A DNA stretch of 64,000 bases from Conexibacter stalactiti (GTDB lineage: Bacteria > Actinomycetota > Thermoleophilia > Solirubrobacterales > Solirubrobacteraceae), in the NCBI RefSeq assembly GCF_035967765.1, contig NZ_JAYWIT010000021.1. The stretch is one strand, 5' to 3'. Under the pieces are notes generated by a model, which was not told where the DNA came from, did not search any database, and saw only the letters and a list, made by a program, of their open reading frames with translations. Each line of letters starts with the position of its first letter. The first letter of the stretch is position 1. A program made the position numbers and the translations under genes. Of the stretch, positions 26,596 through 35,643 are shown in pieces.

Positions 26596-26661
26596 ACCGC
26601 GCTTGATCGATTGAGGTGATGAATCCAGCTCGCATCTGCGTTGTGAGCGATCAAGCGCGGT
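26596..26661. promoter_or_regulatory. Inverted repeat in LysR/MFS divergent promoter region
   Basis: ACCGCGCTTGATCG (26596-26609) and its exact reverse complement (26648-26661) flank a 38-base centre between the divergent LysR and MFS starts. Each arm contains the TTGATC core. A 14-base perfect match is unlikely by chance in a 124-base gap. It probably marks the two LysR contact regions. Confidence 0.65.
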
Positions 26662-26708
26662 GGAACCCTGAACACACCTCTTCCTGCACCACCGAGAGAT
26701 CGACTCCC

Positions 26709-27977
26709 ATGACACCGACCCTCCTCGCACCCGCTCCCGCCCGCGCCGCCCGGCCGGCTGCCCCGGCCGCACCCGCACCCGACAGCGCGCGCGCCCGCCG
26801 CCACGGCTTCGGCTTCTGGGCGGTCGCCTACGCCTTCCTCGTCGTGATGGCCTTCTGCGCCGTGCCGACGCCGCTGTATGCGATCTACCAGGCGCGCGAC
26901 GGCTTCTCCTCGTTCGTCGTCACGATCGTCTTCGCCGCCTACGCCGCCGGCGTCGTCGTCAGCCTCTTCACCGTCGGTCATCTGTCCGACTGGCACGGCC
27001 GTCGCCGCGTGCTGATCCCCGCGCTGCTGCTGAGCATCGTCAGCGCCGTCGTCTTCCTGCTGTGGCACGGCCTCGCCGCGCTGCTCGTCGCGCGCGTGCT
27101 GAGCGGCCTCGCCGTCGGCGCCGTGACGGCGACCGCGACCGCCTGGATCGCGGAGCTGCACAGCGCGCGCCGGCCGGGCGCCTCGCCGAAGCGGGCGCAG
27201 CTGGTCGGCACCGCGGCCAACCTCGGCGGGATCGGCCTCGGCCCGCTCGTCGCGGGGATGCTGGCGCAGTGGGTCGGCGATCCGCTCGTCATCCCGTACG
27301 CGGTCTCTATCGCGGCGCTGCTGATCGCGCTCGTCGTCGTCGCGCTGAGTCCGGACGAGCGCGCGCTGCCGTCGCCGCGGCCGCGCTACCGGCCGCAGCG
27401 GGTCTCGGTTCCGGCCGCCGCGCGCGGACGCTACTTCGCCGCCGGCGCGGCCGCCGCGATCGCGTTCGCGACCTTCGGCCTCTTCACTTCGCTGGCGCCG
27501 AGCTTCATCGCCGGCACGCTCGGCCACACCTCGCACGCGCTGGCCGGCGCGGCCGCCTTCGTCGTCTTCGCCGGCGGCGTCGTCGCGCAGGCAGCGATCG
27601 CGGCGCGCAGCGCCCGTCAGGCGGTCGCGGCCGGGATCGCGACGCTGCTGGCCGGGCTCGTCGTGGTCGTCGCGGCCGTCTGGTTGCCGCAGCCGAGCCT
27701 CGCGCTGTTCCTCGGCGGCGGCGTCGTCGCGGGCGCGGGGGCGGGGATGCTGTTCAAGGGCGCGATCGCGACGGTCGCCGCGTTGGCCGCGCCCGAGCGC
27801 CGCGCGGAGGCGCTGGCGGGGATCTTCCTCGCCGGCTACATCGGCATCTCGCTGCCGGTGATCGGCCTCGGCGTGCTGCTGCAGGAGGTCGCCCCGCGGG
27901 TCGGCCTGCTGAGCTTCGCCGTGCTGCTGGCGCTCGTGATCGCGGCGGCCGCGCCGAAGCTGCTCGGGCGCAGTTGA
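26709..27977 (+). CDS. MFS transporter (12-TM)
   Basis: A 422-residue transporter. After a ~35-residue Pro/Ala-rich cytoplasmic start, 12 hydrophobic helices are visible. Loop 2-3 has the MFS signature GHLSDWHGRRRVLIPALL. GLAVGAVTATATAWIAEL fits helix 5 motifs. The substrate is unknown; such proteins next to LysR regulators are often drug or metabolite exporters. Divergent from the LysR gene, and 33 bases before the LLM oxidoreductase gene on the same strand. Confidence 0.88.
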   Translation: MTPTLLAPAPARAARPAAPAAPAPDSARARRHGFGFWAVAYAFLVVMAFCAVPTPLYAIYQARDGFSSFVVTIVFAAYAAGVVVSLFTVGHLSDWHGRRRVLIPALLLSIVSAVVFLLWHGLAALLVARVLSGLAVGAVTATATAWIAELHSARRPGASPKRAQLVGTAANLGGIGLGPLVAGMLAQWVGDPLVIPYAVSIAALLIALVVVALSPDERALPSPRPRYRPQRVSVPAAARGRYFAAGAAAAIAFATFGLFTSLAPSFIAGTLGHTSHALAGAAAFVVFAGGVVAQAAIAARSARQAVAAGIATLLAGLVVVVAAVWLPQPSLALFLGGGVVAGAGAGMLFKGAIATVAALAAPERRAEALAGIFLAGYIGISLPVIGLGVLLQEVAPRVGLLSFAVLLALVIAAAAPKLLGRS

Positions 27978-28003
27978 TTGCGCACACAACTACCTGCTAG
28001 GCT
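27974..28003 (+). promoter_or_regulatory. Candidate leaderless promoter of LLM gene
   Basis: TTGATT (27974-27979), an 18-base spacer and TAGGCT (27998-28003) precede the ATG at 28011 by 7 bases, so transcription would start at about the start codon. The -35 overlaps the MFS stop codon, so the LLM gene may be expressed on its own as well as from the MFS transcript. Confidence 0.5.
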
Positions 28004-28010
28004 GATCAGC

Positions 28011-29051
28011 ATGGAACTTGGACTCGCCACCTTCGCCGATCTGGGCGCCGGCATCAGCCCGCAGGAGCGCATGCGCGATCTGCTGGAGGAGGCGCGGCTG
28101 GCCGACCAGGCCGGTCTCGACCTCTTCGCGATCGGCGAGCACCACCGCCCCGACTACCTCGTCTCCTCGCCGTCGGTCGCGCTTGCCGCGGTCGCCGCGC
28201 AGACCGAGCGGATCCGCCTCTCCAGCGCCGTCACGGTGCTCAGCTCCGACGATCCCGTGCGCGTCTTCCAGCAGTTCGCCGAGGTCGACCTGATCTCCGG
28301 CGGCCGCGCCGAGATCATGGCCGGACGCGGCTCCTTCATCGAGTCGTTCCCGCTCTTCGGCTACGACCTCGACGACTACGACGAGCTGTACGACGAGAAG
28401 CTGCGGCTGCTGCTCGCGCTCACGCGCGACCCGTCGAACGTGACCTGGTCGGGCCGCCACCGCGCGCCGCTGAACGGCGTCGCGGTCTGGCCGCGCCCCG
28501 TGCAGGACCCGCTGCCGGTGTGGGTCGCCGTCGGCGGCTCGCCGGAGTCGGTCGTGCGCGCCGGCACGCTCGGGCTGCCGCTGACGATCGCGATCATCGG
28601 CGGCATGCCGGCCCGCTTCAGACCGCTCGTCGACCTCTACCGCGAGGCGTGGGCGGCCGCCGGCCACGCGCCGGGCGAGGAGCGGCTGGCGATCAACACG
28701 CACGCCTTCGTCGGCGAGACGCTGGCGCAGGCCGACTCCGCCTTCGCCCACTCCTACCTCGAGGTGATGAACCGCGTCGGGCGCGAGCGCGGCTGGCCGC
28801 CCTCCGGCCGGCGCGAGTACGAGGCGCTGCGCGGGTCGCAGGCGGCGCTCGCCGTCGGCACGCCGGAGCAGGTCGCGGAGAAGATCCTCTACGAGCACGA
28901 GCTGTTCGGGATGGATCGCTACGTCGGCCAGATGAGCCTCGGCGCCGTCGACCACAGGGACGTGCTGCGCTCGATCGAGCTGTTCGCGACCGAGGTCGCG
29001 CCGCTGGTGCGCGAGGAGCTGGCGCGCCGCGAGACGCCGGCCGCCGCCTGA
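28011..29051 (+). CDS. LLM-class flavin-dependent oxidoreductase
   Basis: A 346-residue bacterial-luciferase-like monooxygenase. MELGLATFADLGAGIS opens the TIM barrel, and FAIGEHHRPDYLVSSPSVAL, IRLSSAVTVLSSDDPVRVFQ and EIMAGRGSFIESFPLFGYDL are hallmarks of the group often called the Atu2307/SP_0267 family. FMN- or F420-dependent oxidation of an unknown substrate is expected. It lies 33 bases after the MFS gene and may form a unit with it under LysR control, but also has its own likely promoter. Confidence 0.9.
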   Translation: MELGLATFADLGAGISPQERMRDLLEEARLADQAGLDLFAIGEHHRPDYLVSSPSVALAAVAAQTERIRLSSAVTVLSSDDPVRVFQQFAEVDLISGGRAEIMAGRGSFIESFPLFGYDLDDYDELYDEKLRLLLALTRDPSNVTWSGRHRAPLNGVAVWPRPVQDPLPVWVAVGGSPESVVRAGTLGLPLTIAIIGGMPARFRPLVDLYREAWAAAGHAPGEERLAINTHAFVGETLAQADSAFAHSYLEVMNRVGRERGWPPSGRREYEALRGSQAALAVGTPEQVAEKILYEHELFGMDRYVGQMSLGAVDHRDVLRSIELFATEVAPLVREELARRETPAAA

Positions 29052-29131
29052 GTCGCGCGGCACCCGCCACACCCACCGCGACGCCGCGCCCGACCGGCGC
29101 GGCGCGCGGTGGGCGGCGTCATGATCGCGCG

Positions 29132-29452
29132 ATGTCCTCGGATCTGGAGCATCTGACGCTGGAGCGCTGCCTCCCGCACGTCGGCGAGCCGTTCGTCGTC
29201 CCGGCGACGACGCCCGCCGGCGAGACGGTCGCGCTCTCCTTCCGCCTCGACGCCGCGACGGCGCTCGGTGACGGCGCCCCTGCCGCCGACGGGCGCGCGC
29301 CGTTCGCGCTCCACTTCGTCGGTCCGGCCGACGCGCCGCTGGCGCAGGGGATCGTCCCGCTCGAGCACGACGCGCTCGGGCGGCTGGAGATCTTCCTCGT
29401 CCCGGTCGCGCGCGAGGGCGACACGCTGCGCTACGAGGCGGTCTTCACGTAG
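29132..29452 (+). CDS. DUF6916-like small protein
   Basis: A 106-residue protein, start ATG at 29132 (MSSDLEHLTLERCLPHVGEP). The pattern of an early LTLERCLPHVGEPF, central FALHFVGPADAPLAQGIVPL and late LGRLEIFLVPVAREG resembles DUF6916 proteins, small beta-rich proteins of unknown role in soil actinobacteria. No signal peptide. Its last 22 bases overlap the convergent GNAT gene. Confidence 0.65.
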   Translation: MSSDLEHLTLERCLPHVGEPFVVPATTPAGETVALSFRLDAATALGDGAPAADGRAPFALHFVGPADAPLAQGIVPLEHDALGRLEIFLVPVAREGDTLRYEAVFT

Positions 29453-29967
29453 CGCCGGGCGGGCCGCCCGCTCGGCGCCCGCTCCCACAGCTGTCGGATC
29501 CCCTGCTCCTCGGCGGCGACGGGCGCGAAGCCGAGCCGCTGGTAGAGCCGCTGCGCGGGGTTGAAGCGCTCGACGTGGAGCGAGACCTTCGCGCCGCGCC
29601 CGTCGGCCTCCGCCAGCACGGGCGCGAGCAGGCGGGTGCCGATCCCCGCGCCGCGGAAGCGCGGCAGCAACGCGACGTCGACGATCCGCAGCTCCTGTGG
29701 CCAGCGGGCGACGATCAGCCGCCCGGCCGGCGCGCCGCCGACCTCGACGACGTCATACGAGGTGTCGCTGTAGTGGCGCTCGTAGTGAGCGCTCTGCGCC
29801 GTGAACTGCTGCTCGAGGAACGCGGCCTTCTGCTCCGGCGTGAAGGGCGTCCGCGCCAGCTCTTGCTCGCGCGTGCTGGCGTAGATGCGCAGCAGCAGCG
29901 GTCGGTCGGCCGGCGTCGCGGGCCGCAATGCGATCGCGGAGGTTCCGGAAAGCGGCGCATCGGTCAC
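29431..29967 (-). CDS. GNAT-family N-acetyltransferase
   Basis: A 178-residue acetyltransferase from a GTG at 29967. IALRPATPADRPLLLRIYAS opens the fold, the acetyl-CoA loop is LLPRFRGAGIGTRLL (RxxGxG), and LYQRLGFAPV closes it. The acyl acceptor is unknown. The start overlaps the stop of the DHA2 exporter gene by 4 bases (GTGA), so the pair is co-translated; this suggests a linked resistance or detoxification role. Controlled perhaps by the nearby MarR protein. Confidence 0.88.
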   Translation of the reverse strand: MTDAPLSGTSAIALRPATPADRPLLLRIYASTREQELARTPFTPEQKAAFLEQQFTAQSAHYERHYSDTSYDVVEVGGAPAGRLIVARWPQELRIVDVALLPRFRGAGIGTRLLAPVLAEADGRGAKVSLHVERFNPAQRLYQRLGFAPVAAEEQGIRQLWERAPSGRPARRYVKTAS

Positions 29968-31412
29968 GGTCCGGCAGCGTACAGATCGTGCTCGGCGGCG
30001 GGCGCAGGCGCGCCCGGCGCCACCGCCCGCTCGCCGCGCAGCAGCGCCACCGCCAGCGCCGCGGCCGCCAGCGCCAGCCCGGCGGCGACCGCGAAGGCGA
30101 GCCGGTAACCGCCGGCGAGCGCCACGACCGCACCCTCGCCGCCGGCCCGCAGCGTCTCGCTGCGCGACGCCGCCAGCGTCGCCAGCAGCGACAGCCCGAT
30201 CGCCGCGCCGATCTGCTGCGTCGTGTTCAGCAGCCCGGAGGCGAGGCCGGCGTCGGCGGGCGTCGAGCGTGCCATCGCGAGCGTCGGCAGCGCCGGCATC
30301 GCGAGGCCGGCGCCGGCGCCCATCACCAGCAGCGCCGGCAGCACGTCGCGCCAGTAGAGGCCGTCGACCGGCGCCCGCTGGATCGCCATCAACCCAGCGG
30401 CGATCAGCAGCAGGCCGCCGACGAGCACCCCCTTCGCGCCGGCGCGCGCGATCGCGCGGGTGGAGAGGCCGAGCGAGAAGAGCCCGATCGCGAGCGCGAT
30501 CGGCAGCATCCCGAGGCCGACCTCGGTCGCGTCGAAGCCGAGCACGAGCTGGAGGTAGAGCGCGACGAAGAACTGCTGGCCGAACATGCCGGCGATCATC
30601 ACCGTCTGCACGAGGTTGGCGGCGGCGACGTTGGGGACGGTGAAGAGGCGCAGCGGCGTCAGCGGCTGCGCGGCGCTGCGCTCGCGCGCGGCGAAGGCGG
30701 CCAGCAGCGCCAGTGCGACGGCGCCGAGGCCGAGCGTCTGCGCCGAGCCCCAGCCGGCGCCGCCGGCCTCGACGAGCGTGTAGACCCCGAGCATCAGCGC
30801 CGCGACGATCAGCAGCGCGCCGGGCACGTCGGCGCCGCCGCGCAGCCCGAGGCCGGGCTCGTCGGCGAGCACGCGGCGGGCGGCGAGCAGCGTCGCGAGG
30901 CCGATCGGGACGTTGACGAAGAAGATCCAGTGCCAGCTGAGCGCGTCGGTCAGGAGGCCGCCGAGCACCAGGCCGAGCGAGGCGCCGGCCGAGCCGACGA
31001 AGGCGTAGACGGCGATCGCGCGGGTCCGCTCGCCGGGCTCGTCGTACATCGCGACGATCATCCCGAGCACGACCGCGGAGGTCAGCGCGCCGCCTGCGCC
31101 CTGCAGGAACCGCGCGGCGATCAGCAGCTCCTGGCTGGTCGCCAGGCCGCACAGCAGCGACGCGAGCGTGAAGAGCGCGAGGCCGGCTTGAAAGACGCGC
31201 GCGCGGCCGAGCAGGTCGCCGAGCCGGCCAGCCAGCAGCAGCAGGCCGCCGAACGCGATCAGGTAGGCGTTCACGACCCACGCGAGGCCGGCGGCGGAGA
31301 AGCCGAGATCGGCCTGGATCGACGGCTGCGCGACGGAGACGATCGTCGTGTCGAGGATGATCATCAGCATCCCGGCGCAGAGGGTGAGGAGCGCGAGCTG
31401 GCGGTTGAGCAT
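29964..31412 (-). CDS. DHA2-family MFS drug exporter (14-TM, EmrB/QacA type)
   Basis: A 482-residue transporter. MLNRQLALLTLCAGMLMIIL and DTTIVSVAQPSIQADL (helix 1, motif D1), LLLLAGRLGDLLGRARVFQA (motif A) and GSAGASLGLVLGGLLTDALS (motif C) are typical of the DHA2 proton antiporters. Fourteen hydrophobic segments are visible. It probably exports a toxic hydrophobic compound. Coupled to the GNAT gene downstream, and the MarR gene lies upstream on the same strand with a 72-base AT-richer gap, so the three are likely one regulatory unit. Confidence 0.92.
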   Translation of the reverse strand: MLNRQLALLTLCAGMLMIILDTTIVSVAQPSIQADLGFSAAGLAWVVNAYLIAFGGLLLLAGRLGDLLGRARVFQAGLALFTLASLLCGLATSQELLIAARFLQGAGGALTSAVVLGMIVAMYDEPGERTRAIAVYAFVGSAGASLGLVLGGLLTDALSWHWIFFVNVPIGLATLLAARRVLADEPGLGLRGGADVPGALLIVAALMLGVYTLVEAGGAGWGSAQTLGLGAVALALLAAFAARERSAAQPLTPLRLFTVPNVAAANLVQTVMIAGMFGQQFFVALYLQLVLGFDATEVGLGMLPIALAIGLFSLGLSTRAIARAGAKGVLVGGLLLIAAGLMAIQRAPVDGLYWRDVLPALLVMGAGAGLAMPALPTLAMARSTPADAGLASGLLNTTQQIGAAIGLSLLATLAASRSETLRAGGEGAVVALAGGYRLAFAVAAGLALAAAALAVALLRGERAVAPGAPAPAAEHDLYAAGP

Positions 31413-31442
31413 TGCCCGACCGTACCAGATCGTCTGCTACAA

Positions 31443-31463
31443 AACTATTTTCTCCGGAACTAT
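31443..31463. promoter_or_regulatory. Direct repeat AACTAT in promoter of exporter gene
   Basis: AACTAT occurs at 31443-31448 and 31458-31463, 15 bases apart, in the only AT-rich patch between the MarR stop and the DHA2 start. On the minus strand these read ATAGTT and could be promoter or MarR-contact elements. Confidence 0.4.
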
Positions 31464-31484
31464 CTCTGTGCCGGTGGGTATGCG

Positions 31485-31970
31485 TCAGGCGGGTGCGCGC
31501 GGCACCCGGCGGCGGACCGGCTGCGCGGTCGCGACCGGCTCGGCGAGACGGCCGCTGACGAGCGTGATCAGCGAGCGCATGAAGGCCTCGCGATCGTCGG
31601 CGGGGAGGACCGCGAGCACGTCCTCGTGGACGGCGTGGATGATCGCGTCCGCTTCCTTGAGCTTGCGTCTGCCGGCCTGCGTGACCGCGACGACGCGCGC
31701 GCGGCGATCGCTTCTCGACGGCACGCGCTCGGCGAGGCCGGCGGCCTCCAGCTCGTCGACCGTGACGACCATCGTCGTCTTGTCGAGCCCGACCGTTCTC
31801 AGCAGCTCGGTCTGCGTGTGCTCGCCGGTGTCGGCCGCGATCAGCACCTGGTGCGTGCGAGGGGAGAGACCCAGTCTCGCCAGCTCGGCCGTCAGCTCGG
31901 TCGTCAGCGTGTAGGCGCCGCGCGCCAGCAGCCAGCAGAGGTTCTCGTTGAAGACCTGGTCGTCGTTCAT
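31485..31970 (-). CDS. MarR-family transcriptional regulator
   Basis: A 161-residue winged-helix regulator. The start is the ATG at 31970; a GTG directly before it is possible. LSPRTHQVLIAADTGEHTQT, LDKTTMVVTVDELEAAGLAE and RVPSRSDRRARVVAVTQAG are the recognition helix and wing of MarR proteins. A TACGCT box 8 bases before the ATG suggests a leaderless transcript. The last ~20 residues are Arg/Pro-rich. It probably represses the exporter-GNAT operon 72 bases downstream. Confidence 0.9.
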   Translation of the reverse strand: MNDDQVFNENLCWLLARGAYTLTTELTAELARLGLSPRTHQVLIAADTGEHTQTELLRTVGLDKTTMVVTVDELEAAGLAERVPSRSDRRARVVAVTQAGRRKLKEADAIIHAVHEDVLAVLPADDREAFMRSLITLVSGRLAEPVATAQPVRRRVPRAPA

Positions 31971-32026
31971 CACGTTCGAGCGTAGCCGATCATCGGCGCG
32001 TCGCCGTGACCCCGGGGAGTAGCGTG

Positions 32027-33055
32027 ATGGTCATGAACGTGACGCTGCATGGGGCGCCGGCGCGGTTCGAGGGCGGGTTGCGCGAGGTCGGCAGAGGGGT
32101 CTTCGTCTGGCTGCAGCCCGACGGCGGCTGGGGCGAGGTCAACGCCGGGCTGGTCGTCGGCGAGGGCGCCTCGACGTTGATCGACACGTTGTGGGACCAG
32201 CCGCGCGCCCGCGAGATGCTCTCCGCGATGGCGCCGCACACCGTCGTCGCGCCGATCGAGCTGGTGATCAACACCCACTCCGACGGCGACCACTGGTGGG
32301 GCAACGCCGAGGTCCCGGACGATGCCGCGATCCTCACCTCGGCCGCGAGCCTTGAGACGATGCACGAGGAGGCGCCGCCGGCCGGGCTCGCGCGGCTGCG
32401 CAAGCTCGCCGGCACGGTCAGACACGCGCCCGGGGCGGCCGGCGCGATGGGCCGTTACGTCAGCGACATGCTCGCGCCGTTCGACTTCGACGGCGTGCGC
32501 CTGCGCCACCCCGACCGCACCTTCAAGGGCGAGCGCACCGAGCAGGTCGGCGGCCGCGAGCTGCGGCTGACCGAGGTCGGCCCCGCGCACACGGCCGGCG
32601 ACCTCGTCATCCACGTCCCCGACGCCGGCGTCGTCTTCGGCGCCGACATCCTCTTCTTCGGCGTCACGCCCGCGATGTGGGCCGGGCCGCTGGCGAACTG
32701 GCTGCGCGCGCTCGACCTGCTGCTCAGCCTCGACGCCGACGTCTACGTGCCCGGCCACGGCGACGTCGGCGGCCGCGCCGAGGTCGAGGCGCTGCGCGAC
32801 TACTGGCGCTGGCTCGACGCTGGCGTGCGCACCCACCACGCCGCCGGCCGCAGCGCGATGGAGACCGCGCGGACGCTGATCCGCGAGCCGCAGTTCGCGC
32901 GGTACCGCGACTGGATCTGCCCGGAGCGGATCGTGATGAGCGTGACCGCCGTTCACCGCGAGCTGTCGGGCAAGGGCCCGATCCCGTCGTCGCCGCCGGC
33001 GCGGGCGCGCCTGTTCGCGCAGATCGCGGCGATCAAGAGAGAGATCGAGCGGTGA
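32027..33055 (+). CDS. Metallo-beta-lactamase-fold hydrolase
   Basis: A 342-residue MBL-fold enzyme. The metal motif is VINTHSDGDHWWGNAE (HxxxDH form), later ligands are in HTAGDLVIHVPDAG and VPGHGDVGG. The ATG at 32027 follows GGGGAG by 7 bases; ATG 32033 is an alternative. Two catalytic metals are expected. The substrate is unknown; the HSDGDH and WWGN features resemble the SoxH/QPP-like group of environmental MBL proteins. It is 40 bases upstream of the FAA hydrolase gene, probably one operon. Confidence 0.88.
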   Translation: MVMNVTLHGAPARFEGGLREVGRGVFVWLQPDGGWGEVNAGLVVGEGASTLIDTLWDQPRAREMLSAMAPHTVVAPIELVINTHSDGDHWWGNAEVPDDAAILTSAASLETMHEEAPPAGLARLRKLAGTVRHAPGAAGAMGRYVSDMLAPFDFDGVRLRHPDRTFKGERTEQVGGRELRLTEVGPAHTAGDLVIHVPDAGVVFGADILFFGVTPAMWAGPLANWLRALDLLLSLDADVYVPGHGDVGGRAEVEALRDYWRWLDAGVRTHHAAGRSAMETARTLIREPQFARYRDWICPERIVMSVTAVHRELSGKGPIPSSPPARARLFAQIAAIKREIER

Positions 33056-33095
33056 GCGCGCCCCGGGACGCAGCGCCGCGCGGGCGGGACATGCG

Positions 33096-34130
33096 ATGAG
33101 GCTGCGGCGCGTCGCGCTGACCGGCGGCGGGCGCTCGGTCGCCGTCTGGGACGAGCCGCACGAGCGCTGGCTGCCGCTCGTGCCGGCGGTGGCGCTCGCG
33201 CCGGAGTTCGCCGCGCTCGGCGCCGTCGCCGAGGACGTCGTCAGCTTCCTCGCGGGCGGCGAGAGCATCCGCGCCCAGGTCCGCGCCCTCGCCACGCGGC
33301 TCACCGCCACCGACCTCTCCGCGACCTTCGCGCTCGAACCGGCGCTGCTGCCGTTCGCGCCGCGCTCGCTGCGCGGCTTCGCGACCTCGCAGAGACATTG
33401 GGAGCAGTCGGCGCGCGGGCTCGTGCGCCGCTACCTGCCGCGCGCGCGGCCGGCGGTCGCCGCCTTCGAGCGCGTGACGGGGCGGACCTTCCCGCCGCTG
33501 CGGCCGGGGCGGCTCTTCTTCGAGCAGCCGTCGTTCTACTTCGGCAACCACCTCACCTGCTACCCGGACGGCGCGACGCTGCCGTGGCCGGCCTTCTGCC
33601 GCGACCTCGACTTCGAGCTGGAGCTGGGCGCGGTGCTGGCGCACCCGCTGCGCGACGCCGCGAACGAGGCGGAGGCGGAGGCCGCGATCGGCGGCTTCGT
33701 CGTGCTCGACGACCTCAGCGCCCGCGACGTCCAATGGCGCGAGCACCGCGACGGCGTGCTCGGTCCGCTCGGCAAGACGAAGACGTTCGCGACCGCCCTC
33801 GCCGCCGAGGTCGTGACCGCCGACGAGATCCTGCCGCGCGTGCGCTCGCTGACCGGCAGTGTGCGCGTCAACGGCGAGCTGTGGTCGCGCACCTCGACCG
33901 CCGAGCAGCTGCACTCCTTCGGCGCGATGGTCGCCCACGCGAGCGCCGGCGAGCAGCTCTTCGGAGGCGAGCTGCTGTCGGCCGGCACGCTGCCGGGCGG
34001 CTGCGGCCTGGAGCTGAACCGCTGGCTGTCGCCCGGCGACGCGCTGGAGCTGGAGATCGACGGCGTCGGCCTGCTGCGCAACACGATCGGCGCGCGCGGC
34101 GACTCCGGTCCGCCGCCGCCGGGCGAGTGA
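33096..34130 (+). CDS. Fumarylacetoacetate hydrolase (FAH) family protein
   Basis: A 344-residue protein. The C-terminal FAH catalytic fold is visible from ~residue 130: PSFYFGNHLTCYPDGATLP, LDFELELGAVLAHP with metal-binding Glu residues, FVVLDDLSARDVQWRE and KTKTFATALAAEVVT. A divergent ~120-residue N-terminal part precedes it. Such enzymes cleave C-C bonds in beta-diketo acids or isomerise aromatic-ring catabolites. It is downstream of the MBL gene, which together suggests a catabolic operon. It stops one base from the convergent hydrolase gene. Confidence 0.85.
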   Translation: MRLRRVALTGGGRSVAVWDEPHERWLPLVPAVALAPEFAALGAVAEDVVSFLAGGESIRAQVRALATRLTATDLSATFALEPALLPFAPRSLRGFATSQRHWEQSARGLVRRYLPRARPAVAAFERVTGRTFPPLRPGRLFFEQPSFYFGNHLTCYPDGATLPWPAFCRDLDFELELGAVLAHPLRDAANEAEAEAAIGGFVVLDDLSARDVQWREHRDGVLGPLGKTKTFATALAAEVVTADEILPRVRSLTGSVRVNGELWSRTSTAEQLHSFGAMVAHASAGEQLFGGELLSAGTLPGGCGLELNRWLSPGDALELEIDGVGLLRNTIGARGDSGPPPPGE

Positions 34131-34131
34131 C

Positions 34132-35511
34132 CTACTTCGTCGGCTGCAGGTTGCGCTCCAGCCAGTCGTAGACGCGCTCGTTGCGCAGCTGCGGCGCCAT
34201 CGGCTCGCAGTGGAACTGCGCGCCCTCGGCGGCGGTGAATCTGATCAGCGCCTTTCGCTTCACCGTCAGCCGCTTGTACGCCTCCTCCGGCTGGCCGGGG
34301 AAGAACTGCTCCTGCGCGGGCGAGAGGATCGCGGTCGGCGACGTGATGCGGCGCGACTCGGCCGGCGTCAGTCTGAATTGGCTCGCCAGCTTCATGCGGT
34401 CGTAGAAGGAGCCGGAGCCGTAGATCTCCGAGCGCTTGGCGAGCTGGAATCTCATCTGCGGCGAGAACTCCTTCTGCGCCTCGGCCCAGTAGCCGTCGAA
34501 CTCGGCCTTTCTGCCGGCGGCGAGCAGCTCCAGCATCGCTCTCGGCAGCGAGCTGCTCCAGCTGACGAAGCAGTCGATCGCGCCGGGGTCGGCGACGACG
34601 CCGGCGAGGCGGTGCTCGTAGGCGGCGGCGCGCTGCACGAGGTAGCCGCCGAAGCTCTGGCCGGCGAGCGCGATGCGGCGGCGGTCGACCTCGGGGCGGG
34701 CGCGCAGGAAGTCGACGACCGGCGTGATCACCTGCTCCCAGTCGGGCCGGAAGACGATGTTGCGCAGGAACAGGTTGGCGCCCTGCCCGGGGCCTTCGAA
34801 GATCAGCGCGTTCCAGCCGCGCTCCAGCGCCGCGGCCCCGCCGTAGACCCACATGTCGATGTTCTGCGCGTCGGAGCCGTTGTTGAGGATGATCGTCGGG
34901 CGGCGCGATCTGCGGCCGGCGCCGTCGGCGGTCAGCAGCCAGCCGGGCAGCGTCGTGCTGCCGTACGGGATCTTCACCTGCTTCCAGCTGGGCCCCGCCT
35001 GCGACGCCGCCAGCGCCCACGAGCGCTCCATCTCGCGGTAGAGCGCGCCCTCGTGGGCGCGCGTCGGTCTGCTCGTCGCGAGCGCGTAGAAGAGCGGCTG
35101 GTCGAGGTACATCGCCGAGCGCAGGTAGGCGCTCTTGGCGCTGGCCCGCTGCCCGCGGGCGCGCCAGCGATCGCCCAGCTCGCGCAGCCGCCGTCCCTCG
35201 CGCAGGAACTCCTCGTAGAAGGCGACGTAGCTGTCGCCGCGCTCGTGCACGCGGTCGAACGTGGTCAGCACCTCGCCGGCCTCGGCCGCCCCGTAGCCGG
35301 ACGCCCCGACCATGAACAGCGCCTGGAAGTTGAGGTCGGGGTCGCTGAAGAAGGTGAAGGCGTTCGGCGTCGCGGGCGTCGGTCTCGGCGGATCGGCCGC
35401 GCCGGCGATGGCGGGCGCGACGAGCGGCGCGGCGGCAGCGGCGGCGCCGCCCGCGAGCAAACCGGTGAGGAGGCCGCGGCGGCTGACGCCGGAGGTGGGA
35501 CGATCGGTCAT
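34132..35511 (-). CDS. Tat-exported alpha/beta hydrolase
   Basis: A 459-residue protein with a twin-arginine signal (SRRGLLTGLLAGGAAAAAAP). A helical N-terminal domain (~45-170) is followed by an alpha/beta hydrolase core: TIILNNGSDAQNIDMW, FEGPGQGANLF, and the nucleophile elbow ALAGQSFGGYLV (Ser). His in FHCEPMAPQ is a candidate catalytic His. The layout resembles 2,6-dihydroxypseudooxynicotine hydrolase and related C-C hydrolases, which have such an N-terminal helical lid. Export by Tat is unusual for that group. Substrate unknown. Convergent with the FAA hydrolase gene with a one-base gap. Confidence 0.8.
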   Translation of the reverse strand: MTDRPTSGVSRRGLLTGLLAGGAAAAAAPLVAPAIAGAADPPRPTPATPNAFTFFSDPDLNFQALFMVGASGYGAAEAGEVLTTFDRVHERGDSYVAFYEEFLREGRRLRELGDRWRARGQRASAKSAYLRSAMYLDQPLFYALATSRPTRAHEGALYREMERSWALAASQAGPSWKQVKIPYGSTTLPGWLLTADGAGRRSRRPTIILNNGSDAQNIDMWVYGGAAALERGWNALIFEGPGQGANLFLRNIVFRPDWEQVITPVVDFLRARPEVDRRRIALAGQSFGGYLVQRAAAYEHRLAGVVADPGAIDCFVSWSSSLPRAMLELLAAGRKAEFDGYWAEAQKEFSPQMRFQLAKRSEIYGSGSFYDRMKLASQFRLTPAESRRITSPTAILSPAQEQFFPGQPEEAYKRLTVKRKALIRFTAAEGAQFHCEPMAPQLRNERVYDWLERNLQPTK

Positions 35512-35643
35512 GAGCGGGAAAATCGACCCGCCTGCCGGCGCGCTTGAGCCGTGGCGCCCGGCTGGCGCGCGTCCGTGGTTCCCCGCGTCGTTCCGTGGTC
35601 TGCACGGTTGCGCCCCCGGTGGCGGCACGTGAGAGTGGAGGCG

